Shown here one piece after another: positions 15,695-24,268 of a stretch of 33,353 nt of DNA. The stretch's first letter is position 1, and each line of letters starts with the position of its first letter. Source of the DNA: Parabacteroides distasonis (lineage in GTDB: Bacteria > Bacteroidota > Bacteroidia > Bacteroidales > Tannerellaceae); NCBI GenBank assembly GCA_015060925.1, contig SUXM01000028.1, forward strand, positions 1 to 33,353, read 5' to 3'. Position numbers and translations under genes: made by a program. The notes under the pieces were generated by a model. The model did not search any database. It was not told where the DNA came from and saw nothing but the letters and a program-made list of their open reading frames with translations.

Positions 15695-16894
15695 ATGAAG
15701 ACATTCCTTACTCTTTTAATAACACATCTTTTCATCCTATCGATACAAGCAAAACCCTTTATCGATTCTACAAATGCAAACTCTAACAAAATAACCTATG
15801 TTTCACAAGGAGAAGATATGCCAGACTGGAATCTCATTAACATAGAAGATCAAACCTGTCGATTATCAGATTATTTAGGGAAATATATTTTACTATGTTT
15901 TTGGGATATTCACTGTCGCCATTGCATCAATTCTATGCCTGAATTAGGTGAAATATCTACTAAATATAAAGATCAATTAACCATTATCAGTGTAAATACA
16001 GATCAAGATAAAAATATCTGGAAGATTTTCAGTAAAAAGAAAATATCATGGGTGAACCTTTGGAATGGAGGAGGTTATAACACCAATTTATCCAAACTAT
16101 ACGAAATAACAGGCTTTCCCTCCTACTTTTGGATATCACCTAATGGCAAAATTTTAAGAAAATGGGCTGGATATGGAGGACCAACTTCCATCTCACAATT
16201 TGTTGAACAATTTCTTAAACAAAAGGAATCTTTTCACATAACAGCTCTTGTTTCTAATTACCCAGAAGGAACAATTTTTACATTATCTCAGAAAGAGAAC
16301 AATCAACTAATACCTATCGCACAAGATACTGTTAAAAATCAATGTGTTTATTTCAATGGAGAAGTTATCAAAAACACTCCTGTATTTTTATCATGTACCT
16401 CTCCTCAGTACAGTTCTCATTCTTGTGAAATATGGATAGAGCCAGGATGTTCAACTAAGGTATATAACAACAATGGTTCTATTGAAACTTGGTACGTTGC
16501 TAACGGTGTAGAGGAACAGGTTGACTTAAGAAGATATCTATCAGCCACACAATCTTTACTAGATTCCATATATGATATAGACTTGAAAATCTTTGATTTA
16601 AATACAAAACACTCTCAACAATCTACGAAAATTAAAAATTTAGAAAATAAAAAAACTAAATTAAAAAGAGATTTAATGATAACAGAACTACAAGTTATGG
16701 GACAAGCCACTATGACTCGAACCGGTCTTTATAAACTTCATCGTTATCTAACAGATCCTAATTTTGATATTTCCAATTTCTTAGAACTTTGTAGAAAGAA
16801 TTTTGATCAATTATCCAAAGGAGAAAAACAAAGCCAAATAGGACAAGAAGTGCATAAAATATTATATGGTTCCTACTTTTCTATTCCGGAATAA
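15695..16894 (+). CDS. Exported TlpA-like thioredoxin with C-terminal DUF4369-like domain
   Basis: A 399-residue protein. Residues 1-19 are a signal peptide ending near QAK, so it is exported. Residues about 38-175 form a TlpA/ResA-type thioredoxin domain with the redox pair C74-R-H-C77 (FWDIHCRHC) and cis-proline P142 (GFPSYFW). Residues about 180-265 resemble DUF4369 (ITALVSNYPEGTIFTL, then an EPGC turn), and the end is charged and helical. In most Bacteroidales TlpA proteins DUF4369 precedes the thioredoxin domain, so the order here is reversed. Likely role: reduction of disulphides in exported proteins; the target is unknown. It follows the kbl terminator directly, and no exact -7 box was found. 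Confidence 0.8.
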   Translation: MKTFLTLLITHLFILSIQAKPFIDSTNANSNKITYVSQGEDMPDWNLINIEDQTCRLSDYLGKYILLCFWDIHCRHCINSMPELGEISTKYKDQLTIISVNTDQDKNIWKIFSKKKISWVNLWNGGGYNTNLSKLYEITGFPSYFWISPNGKILRKWAGYGGPTSISQFVEQFLKQKESFHITALVSNYPEGTIFTLSQKENNQLIPIAQDTVKNQCVYFNGEVIKNTPVFLSCTSPQYSSHSCEIWIEPGCSTKVYNNNGSIETWYVANGVEEQVDLRRYLSATQSLLDSIYDIDLKIFDLNTKHSQQSTKIKNLENKKTKLKRDLMITELQVMGQATMTRTGLYKLHRYLTDPNFDISNFLELCRKNFDQLSKGEKQSQIGQEVHKILYGSYFSIPE

Positions 16895-16941
16895 ACTATA
16901 TTTGTCTCTATATAAACAGTATAAAGCTTGACAAAAATTTA

Positions 16942-16949
16942 TACTTTTG
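16942..16949 (+). promoter_or_regulatory. -7 box of the small lipoprotein gene
   Basis: TACTTTTG fits TAnnTTTG and lies 42 nt before the ATG at 16992. No -33 element at the usual distance was found. Confidence 0.55.
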
Positions 16950-16991
16950 CGACTGTAAACAAAAACAATATCAAACACTAATATAACATAT

Positions 16992-17468
16992 ATGAATACA
17001 AACAAGCAAATCCTAACATGGTCTCTATTTTTTTCTATAACCATAACTCTTTTTTCTTGCGTCAAAGCAGAAAAATTAACTCAAGAACAAGGCCTATATT
17101 ACACAGTCAAACAGATTGCAGCAATCAATCCTGAAGGTTTTATCGTTATAGATGAAGACGGTAAATCCATGCCAACTGACGGATATGCCATCACCCATCC
17201 TGAAACTACAGAATGTTATGACGATGAAGGGCTGCGCAAAGTACTTGCCTTTTGTGTTCCTAATGTAGATGTAAACTATATCGGAGGAATGAAAAACATT
17301 GAAAAAAGTTGTTATCAATATGCAGCAATCAGCCTATACAATACATTAGAAGAGGCTCAAGAAAAAGCAAAGATGTACGGACAGACGGTCATATACTGCA
17401 TCGAGACCCATACGACATACCACTGGGATGAAGCGACAGGCTCTTTCCTTCCCGATTCACAATCATAA
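16992..17468 (+). CDS. Small lipoprotein of unknown function
   Basis: A 158-residue protein I do not recognise. The N-terminus (1-23) is a lipoprotein signal with lipobox LFSC, so C23 is the probable acylated residue. The mature part has several further cysteines (in TTECYDD, LAFCVP, KSCYQY and VIYCIE) and aromatic-rich strands, and could form disulphides in the periplasm. It stands next to the gene for the thioredoxin-like exported protein, so that protein might act on its cysteines; this is a guess from context. The PHP phosphatase gene starts 32 nt downstream and may be co-transcribed. Confidence 0.75.
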   Translation: MNTNKQILTWSLFFSITITLFSCVKAEKLTQEQGLYYTVKQIAAINPEGFIVIDEDGKSMPTDGYAITHPETTECYDDEGLRKVLAFCVPNVDVNYIGGMKNIEKSCYQYAAISLYNTLEEAQEKAKMYGQTVIYCIETHTTYHWDEATGSFLPDSQS

Positions 17469-17500
17469 ACTATCAACCAAACAAAACAGACAACCATTCT

Positions 17501-18349
17501 ATGCAATTAAGTAATTACCATAGTCATTGTACATTCTGTGATGGCCGAAGCATTCCTGAGAGTTTTATTAAATTTGCAATCTCCCAAGGGTTTCGTGCAT
17601 ACGGTTTCTCTTCACATTCTCCCCTTCCTTTTGAGACATTTTGGAATATGCCTAAAGATGATATGCTGGAATACCTCATGGAAATCGAACGGTTGAAAAA
17701 GAAATATCAAGGACAAATTGAAATATATGTAGGGTTAGAGATTGATTTTCTGGATGAAACCTACAATGCTTCTATTCCCTTCTTTACTCAATTACCGCTT
17801 GATTATCGGATTGGTTCCATCCATTTCTTGCCAATTGCGCTTCCTTTAGAAGAGAGGAATATGGTTTGTATTGATGGTTCTTTTAGAGATTTTCAAAAAT
17901 CAGTAGATACCCATTACCAAGGAGATATTCGTTTGTTGGTTGCCCACTATTTTGAATCCATCCAAAAGATGGTAGAGATCGGAGGTTTTGATATTGTGGG
18001 ACACATGGACAAAATCTATATGAACGGACACCGATGCAAGGATTTTGATTTTGAGGCGGAATGGTATCAAAAACCCTTTAACGACTGTCTGCAACTCATA
18101 GCCGAAAAGGGATTAATGGTTGAAGTCAACACCAAAAACCTCCTACAAAGAAAACAGACCTATCCGCATACCGATTACCTGCATCGCCTACTGGAATTAA
18201 ATATACCGGTAATGGTAAATTCCGATTGTCATTATCCGGATTTAGTGAACGACGGGCGTACGGAGGCTTTTAAGATATTGGAAACTATCGGATTTAAAAC
18301 AACCCGTGAACTGATTAACGGGCAATGGCAGGATGTGGCTCTTGTATAA
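17501..18349 (+). CDS. Histidinol-phosphatase-like PHP hydrolase (HisJ family)
   Basis: A 282-residue metal-dependent phosphoesterase of the PHP superfamily. The N-terminus has the diagnostic NYHSHCTFCDG (H7, H9), followed by GFSSHSPLPF, YVGLEIDF, GSIHFLP and, near the end, MVNSDCHYP, which together supply the metal ligands seen in HisJ. HisJ enzymes dephosphorylate L-histidinol phosphate in histidine synthesis; no other his gene is in the window, so a different phosphate substrate is possible. It lies between the small lipoprotein and the two-component system. Confidence 0.85.
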   Translation: MQLSNYHSHCTFCDGRSIPESFIKFAISQGFRAYGFSSHSPLPFETFWNMPKDDMLEYLMEIERLKKKYQGQIEIYVGLEIDFLDETYNASIPFFTQLPLDYRIGSIHFLPIALPLEERNMVCIDGSFRDFQKSVDTHYQGDIRLLVAHYFESIQKMVEIGGFDIVGHMDKIYMNGHRCKDFDFEAEWYQKPFNDCLQLIAEKGLMVEVNTKNLLQRKQTYPHTDYLHRLLELNIPVMVNSDCHYPDLVNDGRTEAFKILETIGFKTTRELINGQWQDVALV

Positions 18350-18351
18350 AG

Positions 18352-18378
18352 TTGTAACCAAATTGTAATATCTATTAC
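18352..18378 (+). promoter_or_regulatory. Pho-box-like direct repeat upstream of the response regulator
   Basis: TTGTAAC (18352-18358) and TTGTAAT (18363-18369) are separated by 4 bases. This is the 7-4-7 direct-repeat geometry bound by PhoB/OmpR-type regulators. It overlaps a dyad, GTAATA-TC-TATTAC (18365-18378). It lies about 60-85 nt before the regulator's ATG, so autoregulation is plausible. Confidence 0.45.
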
Positions 18379-18438
18379 ATCTGAATGAAACATTAAAACT
18401 CGTTCTTTGTTACAAAGATAGAACCAATAAAGAATCAT

Positions 18439-19125
18439 ATGGACAAAGCCAATATTTTAGTAGTAGACGACGAAGAGGATTTATGTGAAATTCTCCAATT
18501 CAATTTGGAAATTGAGGGTTATCATGTAGATACCGCTTTCAGTGCCGAGGAGGCTCTGAAGATGGATCTTTCCTCCTACCAACTATTACTTTTAGATGTG
18601 ATGATGGGAGAAATCTCCGGATTCAAAATGGCAAGTATCTTACGAAATGACGAACGGTTATCTTCTATTCCCATTATTTTCTTGTCTGCCAAAGATACTG
18701 AAAATGATATGCTTACCGGTTTCAGTTTAGGGGCAGATGATTATATCTCCAAACCTTTCTCAATCCGTCAAGTCATAGCCCGTATTAAAGCGGTATTACG
18801 ACGAACGGCGGATAAAGAAAAAACGTTTGACCATGAATGCTTGCAATATGAAACACTCTCATTAGATACCAAACGGATCAAAGCGACCATAGACGGGCAA
18901 GAGGTCTCTCTGACTAAAAAAGAATTTGAGATACTTAAACTTCTTTTGGGCAATAAGGGTAATGTTTTTTCAAGGGAAGAGATTCTTACTCGTATTTGGA
19001 AGGATGAAGTTTATGTCTTGGATCGTACTATTGATGTGAACATTACCCGGCTTCGTAAAAAGATAGGATCGTATGGGAAAAACATTGTCACCCGCTTAGG
19101 ATTCGGATATTGTTTTGAAGGTTGA
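18439..19125 (+). CDS. PhoB/OmpR-family response regulator
   Basis: A 228-residue transcription regulator. Residues 1-120 are a receiver domain with the acidic pocket D10-D11, phospho-acceptor D53 (LLLDVMMGE), the switch S/T region FLSAKD and K104 (ISKPF). Residues about 130-228 are a winged-helix DNA-binding domain with LTKKEFEILKLL and the recognition segment LDRTIDVNITRLRKKIG. It pairs with the sensor kinase gene, whose ATG lies 5 nt after this stop. A 7-4-7 direct repeat upstream could be its own binding site. Which stimulus and regulon it serves is not clear from the sequence. Confidence 0.95.
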   Translation: MDKANILVVDDEEDLCEILQFNLEIEGYHVDTAFSAEEALKMDLSSYQLLLLDVMMGEISGFKMASILRNDERLSSIPIIFLSAKDTENDMLTGFSLGADDYISKPFSIRQVIARIKAVLRRTADKEKTFDHECLQYETLSLDTKRIKATIDGQEVSLTKKEFEILKLLLGNKGNVFSREEILTRIWKDEVYVLDRTIDVNITRLRKKIGSYGKNIVTRLGFGYCFEG

Positions 19126-19130
19126 ACCAG

Positions 19131-20903
19131 ATGAGAGAAAAGGTACAAATCAGTTTGGAGAAAGGGAATCGCATTCCCTTTAGCATGCGATTATTCTGGT
19201 CTATCTTCGCCATGTTCTTAGGTTTCATGGTTTGTTTTCTCCTTTTTCAGTATCAACGCGAACATGAATTTGCGCAAGAGAAACTGAAGAGTATTTTGAA
19301 CAACTACAACTACCAGCTCTATCTCCAAACACAACAAAACGGAAAAATACCTCTGGCTGTCCAAAATTTCATCCGGCACATACCTGAAAAGGAGATACGT
19401 GTCACTATCATCGAACCTACCGGAAAGGTTCTTTTTGACAACAGCAAAGCAGAAGGATTTACGAATCATAATGACCGCAGCGAGGTACGCGAAGCTCGAC
19501 TCTATAAAGAGGGCTCCGCCATCCGTTCCTCTCATTCGACAGGTATCCGCTACTTCTATACGGCAACCAATATGAATGGATATATTTATCGTACAGCATT
19601 ACCTTGGGAACCGTATGCACAAGATCTTCTCAAAGTAGATAAGGATTTCATCTATTTCATGAGTATCATGACTTTGATATTCTTCTTTGTCCTCTCCCGC
19701 TTTACTTTCAGTATCGGGCAAACCATATCTAAACTCCGGGACTTTGCCTTGAACATACAGAAATCCCAAATTCATAAAAATGACTACCTCTTCCCTAATG
19801 ATGAATTGGGAGACATATCCAACTATATCATTACCCTCTACCAAAACCAGAAGCGAGCCAAAGATGAGTTGTCTTTGGAACGCGAGAAGTTAATCAAACA
19901 TTTCCAATATGCAAAAGAGGGATTTGCCATGTTTACACCCGAACATAAAGAGATTCTATCCAATAATCTCTTTATCCAATTTACAAATATCATTTCAGAT
20001 ACTCCAGTCCGCCAAGCGGAAGCTGTAATCGAGTTGCCTGAACTTGAAACCATCCACCGATTTATTCAAGAGCATCAGAAACAAAACAATCCAAAAGTGC
20101 TTCGGGAATCTGTCGTGATAGATAAAAATGGAAAAATCTTTCAAGTTGAGTGTCTGCTTTTCCTTGACCATAGCTATGAGCTATCCATCTACGACATTTC
20201 ACGCCAAGAAGAGGAAAGCCGGATGAAACGACAACTGACCCAAAACGTTGCGCACGAACTAAAGACCCCCGTCAGTAGTATCCAAGGTTATTTAGAAACG
20301 ATTATCCAAACCCCCAACCTATCGGAAGAAAAACGAAACTTCTTCCTTGAACGATGCTATTCACAAAGTTCACGATTAGCAGACCTGTTAAGGGATATAT
20401 CCGTACTTAACCGCCTGGATGAGGCATCAGAAATGTTTGAATTGTCAGACATATCTATTCCACTATTGATCAAAGAGATTGAAAAAGAGTGTTACAAAGA
20501 GATGGAAGAAAAGAAGATTCAGACAGAAATTTTCCTACCTGGCAACCCTATGATCCATGGAAACTACTCCTTGATCTATTCGATATTCCGTAACCTTTAC
20601 GATAACGCTATTGCTTATGCCGGTGAGCAAATCCGTATCACTCTTAATTGTTATAAAGAGGATGCAAAGTTCTATTATTTCAGTTTCTCTGACAATGGTA
20701 TCGGTATTGCGGAAGAACATATCAACCGTATCTTCGAACGTTTCTATCGAGTAGACAAAGGACGCAGCCGGAAAATAGGTGGGACAGGTTTAGGTTTATC
20801 CATCGTCAAAAACGGTGTACACTTCCACAAAGGACAAATCTCAGCCAAGAGTCGTTTAGGCAAAGGGCTGACCATCCTTTTCACTCTTAAGAAGAAAATC
20901 TAA
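19131..20903 (+). CDS. PhoR-like sensor histidine kinase
   Basis: A 590-residue membrane kinase. TM1 spans about 19-41 and TM2 about 172-194, enclosing a periplasmic sensor domain of about 130 residues with no motif I recognise. A HAMP-like linker and a PAS-like domain (about 250-355) follow. The catalytic core has the H-box NVAHELKTP (phospho-acceptor H375), the N-box NLYDNAIAYA (N492), G1 DNGIGI (521-526) and G2 GGTGLGLSIV. Together with the upstream regulator it forms a complete two-component pair. An in-frame TTG at 19122 overlaps the regulator stop, but ATG 19131 is the more likely start. Confidence 0.93.
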   Translation: MREKVQISLEKGNRIPFSMRLFWSIFAMFLGFMVCFLLFQYQREHEFAQEKLKSILNNYNYQLYLQTQQNGKIPLAVQNFIRHIPEKEIRVTIIEPTGKVLFDNSKAEGFTNHNDRSEVREARLYKEGSAIRSSHSTGIRYFYTATNMNGYIYRTALPWEPYAQDLLKVDKDFIYFMSIMTLIFFFVLSRFTFSIGQTISKLRDFALNIQKSQIHKNDYLFPNDELGDISNYIITLYQNQKRAKDELSLEREKLIKHFQYAKEGFAMFTPEHKEILSNNLFIQFTNIISDTPVRQAEAVIELPELETIHRFIQEHQKQNNPKVLRESVVIDKNGKIFQVECLLFLDHSYELSIYDISRQEEESRMKRQLTQNVAHELKTPVSSIQGYLETIIQTPNLSEEKRNFFLERCYSQSSRLADLLRDISVLNRLDEASEMFELSDISIPLLIKEIEKECYKEMEEKKIQTEIFLPGNPMIHGNYSLIYSIFRNLYDNAIAYAGEQIRITLNCYKEDAKFYYFSFSDNGIGIAEEHINRIFERFYRVDKGRSRKIGGTGLGLSIVKNGVHFHKGQISAKSRLGKGLTILFTLKKKI

Positions 20904-20930
20904 ACCGAAATAGATTCGTATCCTATTTTG

Positions 20931-20938
20931 TACCTTTG
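20931..20938 (+). promoter_or_regulatory. -7 box directly in front of the MFS gene
   Basis: TACCTTTG fits TAnnTTTG but ends only 4 nt before the ATG at 20943, so a transcript starting here would have almost no leader. Confidence 0.45.
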
Positions 20939-20942
20939 CAGT

Positions 20943-22100
20943 ATGAAACGGAATATTTATGTACTCTACTTGATCAAGCTTTCCAAATGGTTCTCTTTGG
21001 TCATGCCAATCATTGTTCTCTTCTACAAGAAACAGGGTTTAGGCCTACAAGATGTTTTCATTTTGAAAAGCGTATATTCGATAGCAGCTGTCACCTTGGA
21101 GATCCCTTCAGGATATTTGGCGGATGTATGGGGCAGACGGAAATGTCTGCTTGCCGGAAGTATCCTCTTCTTTTTTGGATATCTGTGTTACTCCTTTACT
21201 GACACCTTTACGGCCTTTCTCTTTGCCGAACTGCTTTTAGGTATCGGACAAACGTTGGTAAATGGTGCAGACTCCGCCCTTCTCTACGATACGACCGCCC
21301 AATACAGGCAGGAACATCTTTATCTTCGTTACGAAGGACGTATAACGATGATAGGAAATTTTGCCGAAGCATTGGCCGGAATTTTTGGAGGACTGATAGC
21401 CGCCTATTCTTTGCGTTTTCCTTTTTACGGACAGGCTGTTATTGCGTTTATGGGGATTCCTGCCGCTTTTGCTTTAAAGGAGGTCAACCGTTCCAAGCAG
21501 ATACAGAATCCGGTCAATGAAATCAAACGTATCATCCGCTACTCTTTGGTAACCAACAAGAAACTATGTTACAACATCCTCTATTCGGGTCTTATTGGAG
21601 CAGCCACCTTGACCATGGCTTGGTTTGTCCAACCGGTCTTAATCTATTTGGAAACTCCTGTTTCTTGGTATGGTGTAATATGGACAGTATTAAACTTAGT
21701 GGTAGGCTTTGCGGCCCTTTGGTCTGATCGTGTAGATCGTTATTGGGGAGCAAAAAAAATGGGGATCTTGATCCTGCTCTTTATTGCCGGAGGATACGCG
21801 GCATTAGCCTTCAATCTTACCTATGCCGGGTTAGCGATTCTGTTTGTCTTCTATATCTTCCGTGGCTTTGCCACTCCTATCCTAAAAGGATACATTAACC
21901 AGATGACATTTTCCGAGATGCGTGCTACCGTCCTCTCCATCCGCAACTTTATCATCCGATTGATGTTTGCAGCAATCAGTCCTTTCTTAGGATGGCTGAA
22001 TGATATGTATTCATTACAAGTAGCCCTTTTGGTTTCGTCTGCCATCATATTCATTCCGGGAGCAATCTTTTTAAGATTGCAATACAAAGAGGAAAAGTAA
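20943..22100 (+). CDS. MFS transporter
   Basis: A 385-residue inner-membrane protein with 11-12 hydrophobic segments. The loop between segments 2 and 3 carries the major facilitator motif A in the form DVWGRRKCL (near residue 70), preceded by LEIPSGYLA. This loop form is common in a group of small Bacteroidales MFS proteins often annotated as drug or sugar transporters; the substrate cannot be told. ATG 20943 gives a standard N-terminus, while an upstream TTG frame overlaps the promoter box. The SDR gene follows, with its own -7 box just beyond this stop codon. Confidence 0.88.
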   Translation: MKRNIYVLYLIKLSKWFSLVMPIIVLFYKKQGLGLQDVFILKSVYSIAAVTLEIPSGYLADVWGRRKCLLAGSILFFFGYLCYSFTDTFTAFLFAELLLGIGQTLVNGADSALLYDTTAQYRQEHLYLRYEGRITMIGNFAEALAGIFGGLIAAYSLRFPFYGQAVIAFMGIPAAFALKEVNRSKQIQNPVNEIKRIIRYSLVTNKKLCYNILYSGLIGAATLTMAWFVQPVLIYLETPVSWYGVIWTVLNLVVGFAALWSDRVDRYWGAKKMGILILLFIAGGYAALAFNLTYAGLAILFVFYIFRGFATPILKGYINQMTFSEMRATVLSIRNFIIRLMFAAISPFLGWLNDMYSLQVALLVSSAIIFIPGAIFLRLQYKEEK

Positions 22101-22103
22101 TTG

Positions 22104-22111
22104 TATATTTG
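22104..22111 (+). promoter_or_regulatory. -7 box of the SDR gene
   Basis: TATATTTG matches TAnnTTTG exactly and lies 19 nt before the ATG at 22131. This supports ATG 22131 over an in-frame TTG at 22101. Confidence 0.6.
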
Positions 22112-22130
22112 CCCTATAAATCCAACCGTT

Positions 22131-22865
22131 ATGACATCAAAAAGAAAAATCATCATTATAGGAGCCACTTCAGGCATCGGATATGAGATTGCCCAAATCT
22201 ATCGCAAGCAGGGCTGGCGTATAGGTATTGCCGGACGCCGTGCCGACCTATTGGAACAGATACGTTCGGAAGCACCCGAACAGTTCGAGACCGAACCGAT
22301 TGATGTTACCCTTCCGGATGCACCGGAAAAGTTATACCGCCTCATCAAAAAGATCGGAGGCATGGACATTTTCTTGCTTAGTTCAGGCATAGGAAGCCAA
22401 AACCGTTCGTTGAACCCGGCTATCGAACTGGCTACGGTAGAGACTAACGGTGTGGGATTTACCCGTATGGTAACGGCTGCATTCAATTACTTCAAAGAAA
22501 ACGGAGGCGGCCAATTGGCTGTGATCAGTTCCATTGCCGGGACCAAAGGTTTAGGGGCAGCCCCCGCCTATTCCGCCACAAAACGTTTTCAAAACATCTA
22601 CATAGATACTTTAGATCAGCTGGCACACATGGAGAAACTCCCGATTATCTTTACCGATATTCGTCCGGGATTTGTGCGGACTGCTTTATTGAAAAATGAT
22701 AAATACCCGTTGCTCATGTCTCCATCTTATACAGCCGAACAGATAGTAAAAGCAATTACCCAAAAGAAACGACGTGCAGTTATTGACTGGAAGTATGCTA
22801 TCCTTGTTTTTTTCTGGAGGCTTATCCCAAACTGCATCTGGAGACGTTTACCAATCCACAACTAA
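22131..22865 (+). CDS. Short-chain dehydrogenase/reductase
   Basis: A 244-residue NAD(P)-dependent oxidoreductase of the classical SDR type. It has the cofactor glycine motif GATSGIG (11-17), GRR after strand 2 (favouring NADP), catalytic serine in VISS (about 134) and the YxxxK pair Y147/K151 in YSATK. The C-terminal 25 residues are hydrophobic and basic, so it may be membrane-associated. The substrate is unknown. It is closed by the 15-bp hairpin at 22892-22938. Confidence 0.9.
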   Translation: MTSKRKIIIIGATSGIGYEIAQIYRKQGWRIGIAGRRADLLEQIRSEAPEQFETEPIDVTLPDAPEKLYRLIKKIGGMDIFLLSSGIGSQNRSLNPAIELATVETNGVGFTRMVTAAFNYFKENGGGQLAVISSIAGTKGLGAAPAYSATKRFQNIYIDTLDQLAHMEKLPIIFTDIRPGFVRTALLKNDKYPLLMSPSYTAEQIVKAITQKKRRAVIDWKYAILVFFWRLIPNCIWRRLPIHN

Positions 22866-22891
22866 CAGAATCAAACACGAAGTAAAGTTAT

Positions 22892-22938
22892 ACAAAAAAG
22901 TCCATGCATAGTTTTACCTATCACATGGACTTTTTTGT
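22892..22938. terminator. Bidirectional terminator between SDR and tRNA-Leu
   Basis: A 15-bp perfect inverted repeat (22892-22906 with 22924-22938, 17-nt loop) begins and ends with runs of six A/T, so it works in both directions. On the minus strand it starts at the last base of tRNA-Leu(GAG). Confidence 0.85.
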
Positions 22939-23021
22939 ACGCAGGATGAGACTTGAACTCACACGCCGTTGCCGGCACTACCCCCTCAAAGTAGCGTGTC
23001 TACCAATTCCACCACCTGCGC
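22938..23021 (-). tRNA. tRNA-Leu (anticodon GAG)
   Basis: An 84-nt minus-strand gene with the long variable arm of leucine tRNAs. The acceptor GCGCAGG pairs with CCTGCGT, including the G-U first pair common in Leu tRNAs, and is followed by discriminator A. The anticodon stem CTACT/GGTAG encloses TTGAGGG, giving GAG. CCA is not encoded. Confidence 0.93.
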
Positions 23022-23034
23022 GTTTAAAAGGAAG

Positions 23035-23116
23035 TGCCCAGAACAGGACTCGAACCTGCATGCCTCTCGACACACGCACCTGAAACGTGCGCGTCTACCA
23101 ATTCCGCCACCTGGGC
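23035..23116 (-). tRNA. tRNA-Leu (anticodon CAG)
   Basis: An 82-nt minus-strand gene with a long variable arm. The acceptor GCCCAGG pairs with TCTGGGC plus discriminator A. The anticodon stem CACGT/GCGTG encloses TTCAGGT, giving CAG. It is separated from tRNA-Leu(GAG) by 13 nt, so the two are probably processed from one precursor. Confidence 0.93.
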
Positions 23117-23132
23117 CACACTATTAAACATG

Positions 23133-23157
23133 AAAAATGCGGCCTCATACCGCATTT
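23133..23157 (-). terminator. Terminator-like hairpin after tRNA-Gly
   Basis: The 8-bp stem AAATGCGG/CCGCATTT (23135-23142 with 23150-23157) is followed on the minus strand by a T-run. It begins 2 nt after tRNA-Gly and would separate it, at least partly, from the two Leu tRNAs. Confidence 0.6.
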
Positions 23158-23158
23158 G

Positions 23159-23231
23159 AGCGGAAGACGGGGCTCGAACCCGCGACCCTAACCTTGGCAA
23201 GGTTATGCTCTACCAACTGAGCTACTTCCGC
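23159..23231 (-). tRNA. tRNA-Gly (anticodon GCC)
   Basis: A 73-nt minus-strand cloverleaf: acceptor GCGGAAG/CTTCCGC, discriminator T, anticodon arm AACCTTGCCAAGGTT with GCC, and T-loop GGTTCGAGCC. It lies about 12 nt downstream of a consensus -7 box. CCA is not encoded. Confidence 0.96.
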
Positions 23232-23242
23232 GATAACGGGTG

Positions 23243-23272
23243 CAAAGATATATGTATTTTTCTTTTCTCCAA
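23243..23272 (-). promoter_or_regulatory. Promoter of the tRNA-Gly/Leu cluster
   Basis: On the minus strand TTG (complement of 23270-23272) is followed after 19 nt by TATCTTTG (complement of 23243-23250), the same pattern as the tRNA-Lys promoter. Confidence 0.75.
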
Positions 23273-23330
23273 AACATGTTTAGAAATTTTTCATCCCTTT
23301 GGCAAAAGAAATTCACACCCGTACCTATTT

Positions 23331-24161
23331 TTATCCGATTTTAGCGATTAACTCCCGAAACAGTTGCGTCATGACTGAAGCCGCCCTATTGGCTGCCACA
23401 ATCACATCAGCTCCATCATTCACAAAGTCATCAGCAAAATGATACCCTTCATTGGTGATAACAGACATACCAAAGACACGAAGGCCGGCATGGCGAGCCA
23501 CAATAACTTCCGGTACCGTACTCATACCGATGGCATCCCCTCCCACCTTTCCATAAAAGGCATATTCGGCCGGCGTTTCAAAAGAGGGGCCTGTCAAACC
23601 AACATATACTCCCTTCTTCAGTACAATCTGATGGGAAGAGGCGATCTCTTCCACCAAACGTATAAATTCCCGGTCATACGCCCGAGTCATGTCGGGGAAA
23701 CGGGTGCCAAACAATTCGTTGTTCGGCCCGATAAGCGGATTGGGCATCATATTGATATGGTCGCGAATAATCATCATATCGCCTACCTTGAATGTATTGT
23801 TGATTCCACCTGCGGCATTGGAAACTAACAGGTTCTTTATCCCCAACAGCTTCATTACCCGGATAGGGAAAGTCACCTGTTGCATGGTATATCCCTCATA
23901 ATAATGGAAACGCCCCTGCATCGCCAATACCTGCTTACCACCCAACTTTCCACAAATCAAATTTCCTTTATGGCCTGTTGCCGTCGAATGCATAAAATGA
24001 GGTATTTCGGCATACGGAATAACTACCGCCTCTTCTATCTGATCCGCCAAAGAGCCTAATCCACTTCCTAAAATGATGGCAGTCTCCGGACTGCCTGCAA
24101 TACGGCTTGAAAGATATTCGGCCGCTTCCCGATATAAATCATTCATTTTGTTCGTATCCAT
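23331..24161 (-). CDS. Purine nucleoside phosphorylase
   Basis: A 276-residue cytosolic enzyme of the trimeric, human-like PNP family that splits inosine or guanosine with phosphate into base and ribose-1-phosphate. Family marks are LGSGLG (31-36), the phosphate-site H64 (TGHKG), GRFHYYEGY (83-91), VSNAAGG (113-119), the PSFETPAE base-site loop, MSTVPEVI and the conserved SVITN. It is the last gene of the minus-strand run, 107 nt after the MTA/SAH deaminase-like gene; together they fit purine salvage. The 24162-24268 gap holds two short stem-loops but no clear promoter or terminator. Confidence 0.94.
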   Translation of the reverse strand: MDTNKMNDLYREAAEYLSSRIAGSPETAIILGSGLGSLADQIEEAVVIPYAEIPHFMHSTATGHKGNLICGKLGGKQVLAMQGRFHYYEGYTMQQVTFPIRVMKLLGIKNLLVSNAAGGINNTFKVGDMMIIRDHINMMPNPLIGPNNELFGTRFPDMTRAYDREFIRLVEEIASSHQIVLKKGVYVGLTGPSFETPAEYAFYGKVGGDAIGMSTVPEVIVARHAGLRVFGMSVITNEGYHFADDFVNDGADVIVAANRAASVMTQLFRELIAKIG

Positions 24162-24268
24162 ACGCTTGCTAATTTTATCCGAATATTCGACTTATCCCCT
24201 GCGCACCGCATCCGGAACCGATGCGCAAGAGATTTTAATCTCATGGGCAAGGATTTTTTATTCCATGG

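Noticed and set aside
18413-18420. A minus-strand TATCTTTG box just before the response regulator gene.
   Set aside because: It points back into the PHP phosphatase gene with no minus-strand gene to serve; probably chance.
24201-24242. Two small stem-loops between the deaminase and phosphorylase genes as a terminator or riboswitch.
   Set aside because: Stems are only 5-6 bp, no T-run follows, and no known riboswitch core is recognisable.
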